A DNA stretch of 64,000 nucleotides from Claviceps africana (GCA_018360145.1 SRPY01000048.1:1-64000), one strand, 5' to 3'; shown: positions 28,701-41,400, numbered from the stretch's first letter. Made by a program: numbers and translations. The notes: generated from the letters alone by a model not told the origin.

Positions 28701-29999
28701 AATAAAGGTAAGGGATATAAAATTTATTTAAATACTAAAACCTTCTTTATTTTAGTTAATAAAGAATAGCTTAAGTAAAATAGCTATAATATTAAATAAA
28801 GTACTTAAAGCTTTAAAATAGTAAATAATATAAATTCCTTATTTTTTATTATTAAAATAATAATATTTAACTTTTATATTTTTAGTATTATAAAAGGCAC
28901 TTAAGTTTCTAGCTACTTTATAGCTACTATAAATATTATAAATAAACTTATACTTTAAATGCTTATTAATATAAAATTTATATATAATTATAGTATATAA
29001 ATTAATTTTTTTAATTTTAATATAACTTTTTATATAGTTTATAGTATAGTAATAAAGAGATAAATCTTTTATATACTATACTTAATATTCATTTAAAGGG
29101 TTATAGTAGCTTATACTATAATAATTTCTTTATATTTTATAAAGATTTTATTAATTAAGTAAAAAGACCTTTAAGATAAATAAGAAATTAATATTTACTA
29201 TTTTTACTTAAAGTACTATTAAATTTTTAATATTTTTATTTAATAGAGTTAGGAGAAGCTACTTTTTATTTATAATAACATTAATAAGCCTTTATATATT
29301 AAAATAAAATAATAGCTAAAAACTCTTAAAGCTATAAGTTTAGTTAGTTTTTATTATATTATCTTTAATATTTATTAATTTATAGCTTTCTATAGAGATA
29401 ATATTATTATTTTAAATAGCTTAATTTTTAATTACTTTAAAGATATTATAGCCTTTAAAGTTAAAGATATAGAACTCTTTAAAAATAATAAAGACTTTAA
29501 CCTTAAAGCTATTAATAAAGGGATATTATTATATAGTATCTCTTACTTTAAGAATATTTTATTTATTTATAATATCTTTAGTATTAAAGTAGTTAACCTT
29601 AATATTAATATAGCTATTTAATTTATAAAACTCTTTAATAAGTTTAATATTTATTAAAATAAAGGGGTAGTCTTTATAATTAATAAAAGTAAAATATATA
29701 TTAACTTTATTTTTAAATAATAAAATAAGGTTAAACCCTTATAAGTTTATAACTTTAGCTAGAAAAATTATAAGAAATTCTTTAAAATTTAAAATAAAAA
29801 GTATAAAGTTAGTAAAATATTATTTTTAAGTAGTAAAGAAAAGGCTCTTTACTTATATTTAAAATTTATTATTTAATAAATAACTAATAGAGTAATAAAG
29901 GTATATAGAGTTATAAATATATAACTAATTAACTATATAATAATGCTAAATATTTACCTACTACTTAATTAAGGTAATATTATAAATAACGCTTATAAA

Positions 30000-31000
30000 A
30001 AGAAGTAGAAAACCCTTTTAAATACTATAGGTTTTTTTAATTAGCTTTTAATATATTTAAACTATTATAATTAAATAGTATTTATTTTAAAAAGAGGTAT
30101 AGAGATATTCTATATTATAATATAGAGGTAAAAGAACTTATTAGTATATATATAGCGCTTTATAGATTACTTATTTTATAATTATAACTTTATTTAGATT
30201 TATATTAATAATATTATAATTTTTTCAAATACCTTTAAGGATTACCTTTATTATCTTAAGATTATTTTTAATATTATTAATAAGGCTTACCTTTATATTT
30301 TAGTTAATAAGTCTTTTATTAAATATCCCTTTATTTAACTATTAAGGTTTATTATTAATATAAATAGCTTTATTAATATAGATAATAAAGTAAAGGCTTT
30401 TAAGCGCTTATAAATGCTAACTATATTAGTTAATTTTAAAACCTTTATTAAAATAATAAGTTACCTTTATATTAATATACTATAGTTTAATATTTATATT
30501 TACTCTCTTTAAAATAAAAAGATAACTCTTTTATAAAAAGTTAAAAAAAGAAATAAGATTTTATTTAGCTTTTTAAAATAAGCTTAAAAATAAATAGTAA
30601 AGTTTAAAACCTTTAAATTTATTAAAGAGGAAACTATAGCCTTTAAAAACTTATATAATTTTTTATATATAAAGGTACTCCTTTAGTACTATAATTTAAA
30701 GAAACTACTTTTCTTTAAAGTTAATATATATAAAGAAAGGTTTAGCCTATATACTTTTTAACTTAATATAGAATAAAATAGTATAAATATTTCTAAAAAA
30801 GACATTAATAATAATAAATTATAGCTTATTACCTTTCTTTTATAACTTATCTTTATTATTAAAAAACACTATAGCTTAATTAAAGTAAAGGTTATTACTA
30901 TTATATAAAAAATATATAAACTATATAAAATAGCTTAATTTAACCTTACTTTCATTAATATTATAATAGATTATATTTTAATAAAAGGGATTATTTATTA
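30000..31000 (+). pseudogene. Dead Ty3/gypsy reverse transcriptase (LTR element 1)
   Basis: Conceptual + strand translation from 30,201 reads YINNIIIFSNT and then continues through a KDYLYYLKIIF-like stretch, the block that follows the catalytic aspartates in Ty3/gypsy reverse transcriptases. The two asparagines at 30,207-30,212 are what RIP makes of a GAT GAT pair. Sequence further on (about 30,300-30,560) keeps the gypsy connection-domain pattern. The limits of the domain are approximate because stops and lost codons blur them. Confidence 0.75.
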
Positions 31001-31889
31001 TATATTATTTATAATAATAAATTTTAATAAAGCTAACCTTAAATTAGTAAAAGTTATTAACTACCTTTTATAGTTTAATTTATATATAATTTATATCTTT
31101 AAAGTCTGAAATATAATTCTTAATATACTTTTAAAACTCTTTATTAAACTTAGCTATTAAAAAGCAATAAATAGTAGTACCTTTAATAAACTAAATATTT
31201 ATATATATTTTAATAAAGACTATATAGTAAAAGTTATAATTAATTTTTAGCTTAAAGAAGCTATATTAGTAGGGTACTATATTAACTTAAAGTATAGCTA
31301 TATTTTATAAAGTATTATAAATTACTATTAAAAATAATAATAACTTAGCTACTATTGCTTATAAATCTTAATATATAGCTAAGACCTTTATAATAATAAA
31401 TTATTATATTATTAAGACTTTAAAGGATATTGTTAATTATATATACTCTATAATTATATAAAGGAAATTCTAGCTATAGTTTATAATAATTACTATTACT
31501 TTAGCATTAGCTATATAGTTAAAGAACTAAAAGCAATAGTTTTTTTAAGTATAAATAAATAAATTTATAATTATATTATATACTACTTTATATATAAAGA
31601 GAATTCTATATTATAAAGTAAAGCTATTAGTAAAATATACCCTTTATAAATAAAGCCCACTCCTTTTTATATAATATCCCTAAAGGTTATTATTAATATA
31701 TTAAAGAAACTATTTATTAATATAGTTTAATTAGTTAAGGGATTTAATACTTTAAATATTCTATACTTAATAAATTACTTATTTAATAAAAAGACTATTT
31801 TTATATTAAAGTATAAAATATATATAAAAGAAATTTAGGCTAAACTACTACTTTAATTACTATACTTTATAAATTAAGGCCTTTTTAAA

Positions 31890-32060
31890 GAAATTATTAG
31901 TAATTATAACTTTAAATTCCTCTTTAATTTATAAAGAGTGTTATTTTATACCTTTAGTATTAAACTCTTTATATTAACTATATACTACCCTTAAACTAAT
32001 AGTTTAGCTAAAAGAAAGAACTAAACTATAATAATAGTAATTTACTTTTATATAATAACT
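31890..32060 (+). pseudogene. Dead integrase core (LTR element 1)
   Basis: From 31,977 the + strand reads TIYYP, stop, TNS.AKRKN, stop, TII. This is the RIP-altered form of the well-known integrase motif with a Tyr-His-Pro-Gln-Thr stretch, a Gly and a Glu-Arg pair. The glutamine codons have become stops and Gly and Glu codons have become Ser and Lys. It lies 1.8 kb downstream of the reverse transcriptase, as expected for Ty3/gypsy. Confidence 0.75.
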
Positions 32061-32899
32061 AACCTTAATATATTATAAATTAATATCTTTTTTATATTAT
32101 AATATTACTTAAATAATATAATAGCTATAGCTATTAATTATTCTTTTAATAAGCTACTTTTTAAATATAAGCTACTATTAGTTATAAACCTTTTTTATAA
32201 TATAGAAAATACTAGCTTTAACTTAAAGGATATTAACTTTATAGTCCTTAAATATCTATATTAATAGAAAGTAAAATATACTATTATAATAGTAGCTACC
32301 TTTATTAAAATTTAATATAACTTTAAATATAATTTAGTAAATATTAATATTAATAATATAATATACCTTTAACTTTATTTAAAATATAAGCTCTTAAAGA
32401 AACTTAAAAAAAAGTAATTATTTTAAAGAGCTAAGCTTTTTAAGGTATTAAAGTAAATCTTATTACTTTCTTTTTATTTAGATTTCTTAGCTAAATGCTA
32501 TATATAATTAGTGGTTTTTATAGCTTATTTATAGAAACTATAGCAAAAAAGCAACCCTTTTTAAAGGTAAGCTATTATATTACCTTTAATAGCCTTTAAA
32601 GATAGCTTTAAGGTAGACTATTAAGAAATTAAATAAATTAATAGCTATAAAGCTTATTTTTTCTATAAAAAAGGGCAGGAATTTAAACTTAAATTTCTTA
32701 TTTAATAAAAAGAATATATAATAAAGGATAATTAATAAATATTTAAAGAAGATATATAGGTTAATACTAGCAAGATAGTAGAAGAATACCTTTAAAAACA
32801 CTTAATTAATTAAGAAATAAAACAGTAAAGAAAGGGCACTAAGCTTGCCTTATATTAAAATTAATTAGCTAAACTAAGTAAATATTTAAAAGAAAGGAT

Positions 32900-35800
32900 T
32901 AAAGACCTTTATAAGTTAATAAACACTTATAGGATATTATAGCTTTTAAGCTATAGTCCCTTATTTATATACTTTACTTTAAACTTACTTTATTTCTTAT
33001 AATATAAAACTAAAAAAACTCTATAACCTTTTTTAAGCACCCCCCTTTTTTAACTAAATTCTATATTTTATTTATTTAACTCCCTATTTATCTCTTTTTA
33101 TTTCTAATTATATTTACTAAAATTACTTTTAAATACTATAAATTATTCTTTAAATTTATTAAAAAATAATAGCATTTTTTTATTTATAATAGTAAATAAT
33201 TAAAAAAACTTAATTTAAAAGTAATAATAAGCTTAAAGAAGCTTTATAGAAACCTTTTTAAGATTCTTTATTTATATTTTTAATAACTATTTCTTAACTA
33301 TAACTACTATAAGCTCTTTAATACCTTTCTAACTCTCTTTAATGCCCTTTTATATAGAAGTAATAAATAAATCCTTAATAGTAAATTCTTTATAAGGTTT
33401 TATATAACTTAAGGAATATAATAATAACTTTCTCTATATTAATAAGTTAAGAAAATATAATTTTAATATAAAAAGATTTAATATTTTTAATATAAACTTA
33501 ATTATCTATAATATAGCTTTTTATATTTATTTAGCTACTTTTAATATAGTTATTAACCTTTATACATTATTTATTAACTTTTATATATTTAATAACTTTA
33601 TAGCTATAACTAATAATAAATATTAAAAGCTATTTAGTAATTTATTTTAAAACAATAATAATTTCTTTAATAAAGAAATACTTAACTTAAGTTTTAATAA
33701 AGAAATAATTAACTTAGCTTAACTTTAAAACTTTATAATATAGTAATTTAATAAAATAATAGCTCAATACTTTATAAATAAAGCTACCTTTAAATATATT
33801 TAGAAATACTATAGCTTTAGCTATTTATATTAACTTAGTAAAGCTAATAATATTAAATCCATTATAGTAAATAATAAAATCTTAAAATAAAACGCTTTAA
33901 AGGTAAAATATTATAGTAAATATTTATTAATAAATAATAATAAAACTATTAATAATTATAAACCCTTTTTAGTTTTATATATAAAATAATGCTTTTAGAG
34001 TTAAAGTAATATAAAAAAATAATAGTTTTATAAAAATATTTTATATTTTATAAGTTAAGAATTTACTATATAGAGAGTAATAATTATTAATAATAGGGTT
34101 TTTATTATAAAAAATAATAGTTTCTATAAACTATAGTTAACTACTCTTTATATTACCTTTAGTATTATTAATAAAGAGAGAGTAGCTTTAAAAGTAATAT
34201 ACTTAATACTAAAAAAAGGTAATATAATATATAAATCCTTAAAACTTTCTTTTATTTATAGTATTTAAAATAGCTTTAAAAAAGTAGTTTATATTTATTA
34301 CTTTAAAGGTAATATTAAAGGTAAAAACTATAAAATATAAATATTAAACTACTATAAAATCCTAAATATTTATTTTATTTATAGCTAAAAGTATATTAAT
34401 AGTATTATTATAGGCTTCTTTATTATAATATAAAGGGCTAACCTTATATAAATCATTAGTGCTATATTACTTAAATACTTTATAGAGTTTAATAATAAGT
34501 TTTAAAATTTAACTTAAAGATTTATTAAAATAAAGAAAGAAGTCTATAAAATAAAGGAGAATAACTATAAAAGGAAAGATATTATTATAGTAGTAGTATT
34601 TATTAATTTAATTAATAAATTAACTTTAAAAAACTATAGTAAAGCTATAATATATTTATAAAGAAAAGTAAAGGCTTTCTTTACTTTAATCCTTAACTTC
34701 CTTTATATTTATAGCCTTATTTTTAATAAAACCTCTTAGTTTACTTTTTTTCAAAATACTATTTTTATTAATATTAGTATTAAGAAGTTAGTATTATACT
34801 TAATAGTAGTAAAAACTAGTATCATTAGTAATATTAAGGTATAAACTTAACTTTATATAAATATTAATATATTAAGCTTATAAATTTAAGCTATAAAGAT
34901 ACTATAGCCTATAATTATACCTTCAAAGACTAGTTTTTAACCTATTAATATTAATAAAGCTAATAATAATAATCTTTTATAAAGAACCTATAAATACTTA
35001 AAAGTAGACTTTACTATTAATATAGTAGCTATTAAGTTAAAAATTACCTTAATTAAATTCTAAATTAATATTATAGATTATTACCTTAGCCTTTAAGGTA
35101 TTTTTAAATATAAAAAGTGAAGAATAAGCACCTTTTATAAAAACCTATAAGTTTTAAAAGCTATATTATAATACCTTAATATATTTAAATAATATAGTAT
35201 ATAGAAACTTAGGATTAATAAAGTATAAAGAAATATATTTACTTATAAATAACTACCTTTCTTTTAATAAAGACCTTATTAACTATAAAGCTATAACACT
35301 ATAATTAGCTATAGAATGCTCTATAACCTTTATATATAATAATATATAGTAACCTAACTATTATAATAATCCCTTACTTTTAATTTTATTAAACACTTTA
35401 TTAAGCTAAAAAGTTACTATATTTCTTTTATAAAACTATACTTCTTTATCGCTTTAATATACTTATAATAAAAACACTATATATTATTTATAAAGCTATA
35501 CTAAGCTTAGTAAAAGTAAGAATAAAGTAAATTACCCCCTTTTACTTAGCTTATAGCTATATTAACTAGCTATTTATTATTATTAATATTTCTTTTCCTT
35601 TATTTTATTACTATCTCTTTTTCTTTTTTTCTTTTCTTTTTTTTTACCCTTTTCTTTATTATTTTCTTTTAAATCCCTTTAGTTACTTTTAATATTTTTT
35701 AGCTTAAATATACACTTTTTTTTATCTTTCTATAAATTTTATAGACTTTTATAGTAAAAATATAATTCATATATTAAAATAGTAATTAAAGAATAAAAGG

Positions 35801-37480
35801 CTACTTATTAAAAGATAAATTAAAGCTATAATACTATATAGTAGTATATTAAGTATATTACTGCTATAGTTAATAAAAGTAAGGTTATTAAATAAAGTAC
35901 CTTAGTTTTAAGAATAATTTATAATAATAGGAGAATTTAATATTAAAACTTTATTATTTATAAGCTAGCTTATTTATAAAGGTAAGACTATATACTTTTA
36001 AATAGTATTTATTAAGTTTAGCTATTTAATTAAATTTAGTTTTTATATTAAAAATATTAATAAACTTAGCACTTTATTACCTAAAAATTCTATTAATATA
36101 TTACTAAGTTTAGTGTAAAAGCTTTAATTTAGCTTTAAAAGAATATCTTTACTTTTATTAAAAAGATCTTTATTAAAGATAAATAATAAGCTTTTATTAT
36201 TAATAGTTTTATAAAATATATTAACTACTATATTTTAAAAAAACTTATTAAAGGGAATAATAACTATTAAATATATCTTTACTTTTATTAATACTTTAAA
36301 GCTATAAATATAAAAAGTAATAGATTAAGATTCTTTTAAATAAAGTAAGGTTTCTTTAAATATAAGCGTAATATATTTAAAATAATAATATTTATATAAA
36401 TTCACTTTTACCTCCTAAATAATTGCCTTATATATATATAGATTTAGTAACTTACCTTTATAGAATTTTATAATACTATTAATTAAATTATAAATAATAT
36501 TTCTTTTTATAAATACTTATTATTTTACACTAATTCTTTACTTATCTACTAAGGATCTTAAATTAAATTATAATTTTATATAATTTATAGTATAAATAAA
36601 TAAGCCCTTTAATTTACTAAAAAGTAAATTAATTATAGCCTTTATATAGTAAGTATTAATACTTTAAAGGTAATTAATATCTATAAAAAGTATATTATTT
36701 ATATAGTAGTTATTAAATAGTAATAGAATTATAAGTAACTCTATATAGAAATTATATACTATATATATAAATTACTAGTTATTTCTTTAGTTTTAAGCTA
36801 TTTTTTTATAGAAGTTAAAAGGATTTTTAGTGTTAACCTTTATAAATATAACTATATTAAGTATTTTAATTATTTCTAAGGGATAATTTTACTATTTATT
36901 TACCTATATAGCCTATATTTAATAAACTATAATATTTAAATAAGTCTTAAAAAAGACCTTAAATACCTTATAATAAACCTTAGTATTAATAAATAGCTTT
37001 AAATAGTAGAACTAATAGAACTTAAAAAATAAAATATTCTTAGCTATATAAAATATAGTATTTATAATATAAAATACACTATATTTAAAAATACCTTTAT
37101 TAGTAAAGATAAAGAAGATAACGCCCTTTTTAATATAAAAGAGAAAGAAAACTTTTTTATATTATAATTATTTTTTCTATAAAGTACTAAGGTATTAATA
37201 CCTTTAACTATACTATAATAACTATAGATATAATATAGAAGAGGTAGTAGTTATAACTTTACTTTTATATAATATTTCCTTTTATATTTTTATTTATTTT
37301 TAAGAAGAGTATATAAAAGTCTATATAGTGTATTATAAAAACAAAGGATATTATTGTTTTTTTTTATAGGTTAATTATATATTTTACGCGTTATACCTTA
37401 CTTCTTTATTTTATTTAATAAGATTCTTAAGGTATATATAATACTATATATTAATTTTCTTTTTTTTAATATATAAAAAT
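32900..37480. other. Unassigned 3' region of LTR element 1
   Basis: About 4.6 kb between the presumed end of integrase and the SINE insertion. It is RIP-mutated, with no frame above background and no recognised motif on either strand. A 71-residue frame at 32,586-32,801 (- strand) just before it is a low-complexity chance frame. The region does not match the LINE or the second LTR element in this window. It could be an extra element ORF, a captured gene or an older nested insertion. Confidence 0.6.
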
Positions 37481-37484
37481 AATT

Positions 37485-37509
37485 AGTATTTACTATAATA
37501 TATAGTTTT
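37485..37509. repeat. 25-base direct repeat beside the SINE insertion
   Basis: The 25 bases starting agtatttactataatatata recur exactly at 38,206-38,230. If the SINE and one TSD copy are removed, the two copies lie 66 bases apart, so the pre-insertion site already held a short tandem duplication. Confidence 0.85.
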
Positions 37510-37536
37510 TTATATTTTATATTTTATTTTACTTAA

Positions 37537-37550
37537 TATATAAACTAGTT
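37537..37550. repeat. Target-site duplication of SINE-like element, left
   Basis: The 14 bases tatataaactagtt recur perfectly at 38,192-38,205, directly abutting both ends of the 641-base insertion. Confidence 0.9.
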
Positions 37551-37634
37551 GTATTTGTATTTAGTACACTAGCAGCTATTTTTATATAAGCATTTTATGC
37601 TCTTAGCTGTATCCAGAACCTCTGCACCTAATTT

Positions 37635-37727
37635 TTTAGTAGGAAAACCTTATTAGGTTGCTAATTAATAATTACCTAAGTAATTATTAATTAGTTAGTT
37701 GCCTAATAAGGTGAAAAACCTACTAAA
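37635..37727. repeat. 93-base fold-back (MITE-like) inside the SINE-like element
   Basis: Nearly perfect inverted repeat. tttagtagg at 37,635-37,643 pairs with cctactaaa at 37,719-37,727, ccttattagg pairs with cctaataagg, and ctaattaataatta pairs with taattattaattag around a 6-base loop. Both outer ends carry a TA dinucleotide (37,637 and 37,724), as a TA-duplicating miniature element would. It may instead be part of the SINE body, since other hairpins lie next to it. Confidence 0.7.
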
Positions 37728-37962
37728 TACATTTTAAAATCTGCTTTTAGTCCCTATTTCTAACTATAAAATACCGGTTTAGCTATAAATTACCCTATAC
37801 CTCCTTTTTTTTTTAGTTATTAACATATACTACCGCTACCCCACTTTTTTTATTCTTAATTACCTATTTTTTCCTAGTAATTATAGCTATAAACCAGCTC
37901 TACAACCTAAGAGCTAGGGGGTAATTTGCCTATTTATAACGTAGAAGTAGCTAATCTACGTC

Positions 37963-38021
37963 GCTTAGTTAGTAACGGATAAGTGGGAGGACTAGACCCA
38001 CTTTTTTACTACTAACTAAGC
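37963..38021. repeat. Hairpin in SINE body
   Basis: gcttagttagta at 37,963-37,974 is the exact reverse complement of tactaactaagc at 38,010-38,021, with an inner pair aagtggg (37,981-37,987) and cccactt (37,997-38,003). A neighbouring hairpin pairs taattagct (38,024-38,032) with agctaatta (38,059-38,067). Confidence 0.85.
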
Positions 38022-38075
38022 ACTAATTAGCTAGAAGTGGGGCCACTACTCCCCTTTTAGCTAATTAAGGTCTGA

Positions 38076-38117
38076 TTTTTCTTAGCGCCCCCGCCCCTAT
38101 ACGTACACTAAGAAAAA
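38076..38117. repeat. Hairpin next to the tRNA-like head
   Basis: tttttcttag at 38,076-38,085 is the exact reverse complement of ctaagaaaaa at 38,108-38,117, closing a loop that contains a C-rich run. It lies directly 3' of the tRNA-like head in the element's own orientation. Confidence 0.85.
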
Positions 38118-38121
38118 CCCG

Positions 38122-38191
38122 TGTCCTGTGCAGGATTTAAACCTACGACCGCAAGCGGTCATCCAGGCGCTTGACCACTGCGCCACGGGAC
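38122..38191 (-). promoter_or_regulatory. RNA polymerase III internal promoter in tRNA-like head
   Basis: A and B boxes are spaced as in tRNA genes. Acceptor halves gtcccgt and acaggac pair with one mismatch, and the T stem gtagg/cctgc pairs. The T loop reads tttaaat, with T in place of the usual C. The anticodon arm gaccgcttgcggtc cannot form a proper 7-base loop. It is therefore a promoter relic and not a working tRNA. Five T residues on the transcribed strand (38,113-38,117) lie just after the head and could stop transcription early. Confidence 0.75.
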
Positions 38192-38205
38192 TATATAAAC
38201 TAGTT
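38192..38205. repeat. Target-site duplication of SINE-like element, right
   Basis: Perfect 14-base partner of 37,537-37,550. It abuts the first base of the tRNA-like head. Confidence 0.9.
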
Positions 38206-38291
38206 AGTATTTACTATAATATATAGTTTTATAATTTTCTTTTTACCTATAATTAGTTTAAAATAAACTTATTTTTTATATGCCTTAAACC

Positions 38292-38491
38292 TATTATAGA
38301 ATAGAATTCTTTATATAAAAGGAGGATTCCTAATAATATAAGTAAAAGAAATAACTTTATTACTATATATAACTATATACCTATTTATAACTTATATATA
38401 TTCTCTTTTATAATTCCTTTTACAATTATTTATAATGTATTTTATAAGTTGTAAATGCCTACACTTTACGTGCTGTATTTAGCATATAATA
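38292..38491 (+). repeat. 3' LTR of LTR element 1
   Basis: 200-base partner of 25,599-25,798. The SINE-like element lies about 100 bases upstream, inside the 3' end of the host element. Confidence 0.9.
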
Positions 38492-38496
38492 AAAGT
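38492..38496. repeat. Target-site duplication of LTR element 1, right
   Basis: aaagt, partner of 25,594-25,598. LINE copy 3 resumes directly after it, matching copy 1 from about 2,605. Confidence 0.85.
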
Positions 38497-41400
38497 AGTG
38501 TGTAGTTAGTATAGAGTTATTTTTTATATTAAGCACTACATTAAAGGCAGGTTACTATTAAAATATAGGCTATTTAAACTTTATTAACTATTTTATTTAC
38601 CTTAATTTTATTATAAAATTATTAAATATAGTAGTTAAGGTATAAGTTTAAAGGGAGGATTATTACTTTAGTTTTAATTAAAAACTATAGTATAGATTTA
38701 TAAATATTAATAATAGTATAAAGGTATTAAGTTTACTTTATAGTAAAGGCTTTAATAATACCTTTAGCTATATTTTTATATTTAATTAAAGTATAATATA
38801 AGCCTATACTATAGTTAATAAAGCTTTAAATAATTTAAATATAAAGAAGTTTAAACTTATATAATAAATACTTTTAAATAAATATAAAGAGTATAGTAAA
38901 AGTAAGTTATTATTATATTAATTTTATAATAAACTTAAGCTAATAAGCCTTTTATTAAAGTTTATAATAAATATAAATATTAAGAAAGTAAGTTAATTAT
39001 ATTAATTAAATTATTATAGTTTTAAATTAAATTAATATTATTATTAGCTATTATTTTTTATTAAGTAAATAAATTTACTTTTTTATAAATAAAACTTTAA
39101 GCTTAATTTATAAAACTATTTTTAATAAACTATTTAAATAATTTTAAATTAAGCTTAAGTTTTCTTTATTATATAGCTATATATTAAAATATTAATATTA
39201 TTAAAAAAGCTAAGTATTAATATAAAGTTAATTATTATAAATTTAATATAAAATAAAGTAATATAAAAAAGAAAGAGAATTAAAGATATAAAAGACCTTT
39301 AAAAGACCTTTATAAATACTATATAAAAGGCTATTATTTAGCTATTAAATATAAAGTAAGCTTTATATAATATAGTAAAGGCTTAAGTTTAATATATTAT
39401 TTATATAAAACGTTTAGTAAAGACTATTATATAAATAAGTTTTATATAATATATTATATTAAAAGTAGTTAAAATATTAAGTTAAAAAAGTAATATAGTA
39501 TTATTATAATACTATATTATATATATAGCTTTTATTAAAATAATAAAGGCTATTTTTATAAAATAATTAATATAGTTATTTATTTAAAGCTTTAAAAAAG
39601 TACTACTTTCCTTAATTATATAAATAATTTATACTACTACTACTACTTTTAAAACTTTATTTATAATATTAAAAAAGGAAATTAATCTTTATATATTAAT
39701 ATACTTCCTTTCTTTAAGTAACTTTTTTAGCTTATAAAGAATTATAACTTTAGCTTTTTAAAATAAAGCTAATAATACTTAATATAGTAATATATATTAA
39801 ATAAATTAAAAAGAATATTAATAAATAGTTTACTATAGGCTTTAAAGAACTTTATTAAAAGCTTATTAAGTTTAAAGGCTTTTTAATTAGTTAATTCTTT
39901 CATTATATTATATATCTTTAAAGCTATAAAGTAATTTTCCTTTAAAAATATTATAAAGTTAAGTTAAAGGCTAAGATTAATTAATATATTATTTATATAA
40001 ATAATTAAAGTAAAAAAGAATTTATTAAAAAATACCTTTACTTTATTATAATAAAAAATAGCTAAAGGTATACTATAAATATTATAGTAAAAAGCTAAAA
40101 CTTAAGTTATTTTAAATAATAAACTATTATAAAGTTAAGTTTATTATTTTAATTTTTAAAGGTTACTTTTTTTAACTATTATATTTATTACTATATAATA
40201 TTAAAAGCTATATTATTTCTTATAAATAATTTATTTTTAATTTAAAGCTATATTAATAATAGCTTATTAATTTACTTTAATATAGTAATATTATTAAAGT
40301 TTTTAAATATATTTTATATTATAAATAGCTTTATAAACTTTAAAGGTTTATTATAGCTATACTTTAAAGGTATTATAAAGGCTCTTTAACATAAAAAAAG
40401 TAGTAATAATAGTAAGTTTAACTATAATTTATATAATAAAGAAGTTAATTTAATAAAGGGTATTAAAAATAATTAATATAAAAAAAAGATAGAAATAGTG
40501 TATTACCTTTATAATAATAAATGTTTTATTTATTTAAAGCTATTTAAAGTAATATAAGGTTTATTTAATAATATTAATTATAGAACTATAATTATAAAAA
40601 ATAATATAAATAAGCTATAAAATATAATTAAACTTAATAAAGTTTAATTTTTTTAAATATTAAGTTTAAAGGTTAATAAAAAATTAAATATAATTAATAA
40701 TACTATCTTTTTTACTTTATATTTATTATATTATTTTACTTTAAAGTATAATAAATTTAAATTATTATTAAGCTATAACTATTAAAAGTTTATTATTACT
40801 AAGTAATATATAGCTATATTAATTTTAAAAAGAGTAATATTAATTAAAGTTATTAATAAAGATATAATAATACTATAGTAATTTTATAAAAAAGTTATAA
40901 AAGAGAGTTATTTAATTATAATAATAAGTAAAAAAGTAAATAAAGTAAATATTAATATTATAAAAGGTTATAATATATTAATTAATATTAAACTATATTA
41001 TTTATAAGCTAAGGCTATATTAATAATAAATATAAATAATTATTTTTTTACTTTAAACTATAAATTAATAAAATTTTAAGCTTAAGTTTAAAGGGTTTTT
41101 ATTAATATTATATAGTTTTTAAATTATTACTATATTAGTTTTAAGTTAAGACTTAAAAGCTAAATAAATAAATTATATCTTCTTTTATATATTTTAATAT
41201 ATTACTTATAATATTATATTTAATTAAAGAGTAAAGAGGTTTTTTATAATAAAAGGGCTAATTTAATATTAAAGTAATAGCTAAAAAAGGCCTTAATAGT
41301 ACTTTAAAGCCTTAATAAAGGGGATATAAATATTATATTATAGCTTAAATATTAGTTATAGCTACTTTAAAAGCACTTACTTTACTTTTAAAGTAAAGCT

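Larger units (their letters stand above)
37551..38191 (-). mobile_element. tRNA-headed SINE-like element
   Basis: 641 bases read on the - strand. The 5' end (38,191 downward) is a tRNA-like head of about 70 bases with an A box TGGCGCAGTGG at 38,175-38,185 and a near-consensus B box ggtttaaatcc at 38,133-38,143. A body follows that holds at least four inverted-repeat hairpins. It is flanked by a perfect 14-base TSD that starts exactly at the first tRNA base. Base composition is clearly richer in G and C, and in CA/TG, than its surroundings, so it is younger than the host element or too short for efficient RIP. Fungal tRNA-derived SINEs are known (Foxy, Mg-SINE); membership of a known family cannot be judged here. 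Confidence 0.88.
25599..38491 (+). mobile_element. Ty3/gypsy-type LTR retrotransposon 1, 12.9 kb, RIP-mutated
   Basis: Two 200-base direct LTRs (25,599-25,798 and 38,292-38,491) and a 5-base TSD define a complete element in LINE copy 3. Its + orientation follows from RIP-altered reverse transcriptase at about 30,200 and integrase at about 31,977. RT before integrase is the Ty3/gypsy order. At 12,893 bases it is about twice the usual 5-7 kb. A SINE-like insertion explains 655 bases, but about 4.6 kb between the integrase region (about 32,900) and 37,480 is unassigned, as is about 3 kb before pol. No frame is open. It may carry an extra gene or a further buried element. Confidence 0.9.

Noticed and set aside
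32586..32801. 71-codon frame on the - strand in the AT-rich block
   Set aside because: The product is a low-complexity string of Phe, Leu, Ile, Tyr and Lys expected from AT-rich DNA, and it lies antisense to the pol remains of LTR element 1.
38122..38191. Functional tRNA gene on the - strand
   Set aside because: The anticodon arm cannot form a 7-base loop, the B box has lost its C, the acceptor stem has a mismatch, and the sequence is the head of a longer insertion with its own TSD.
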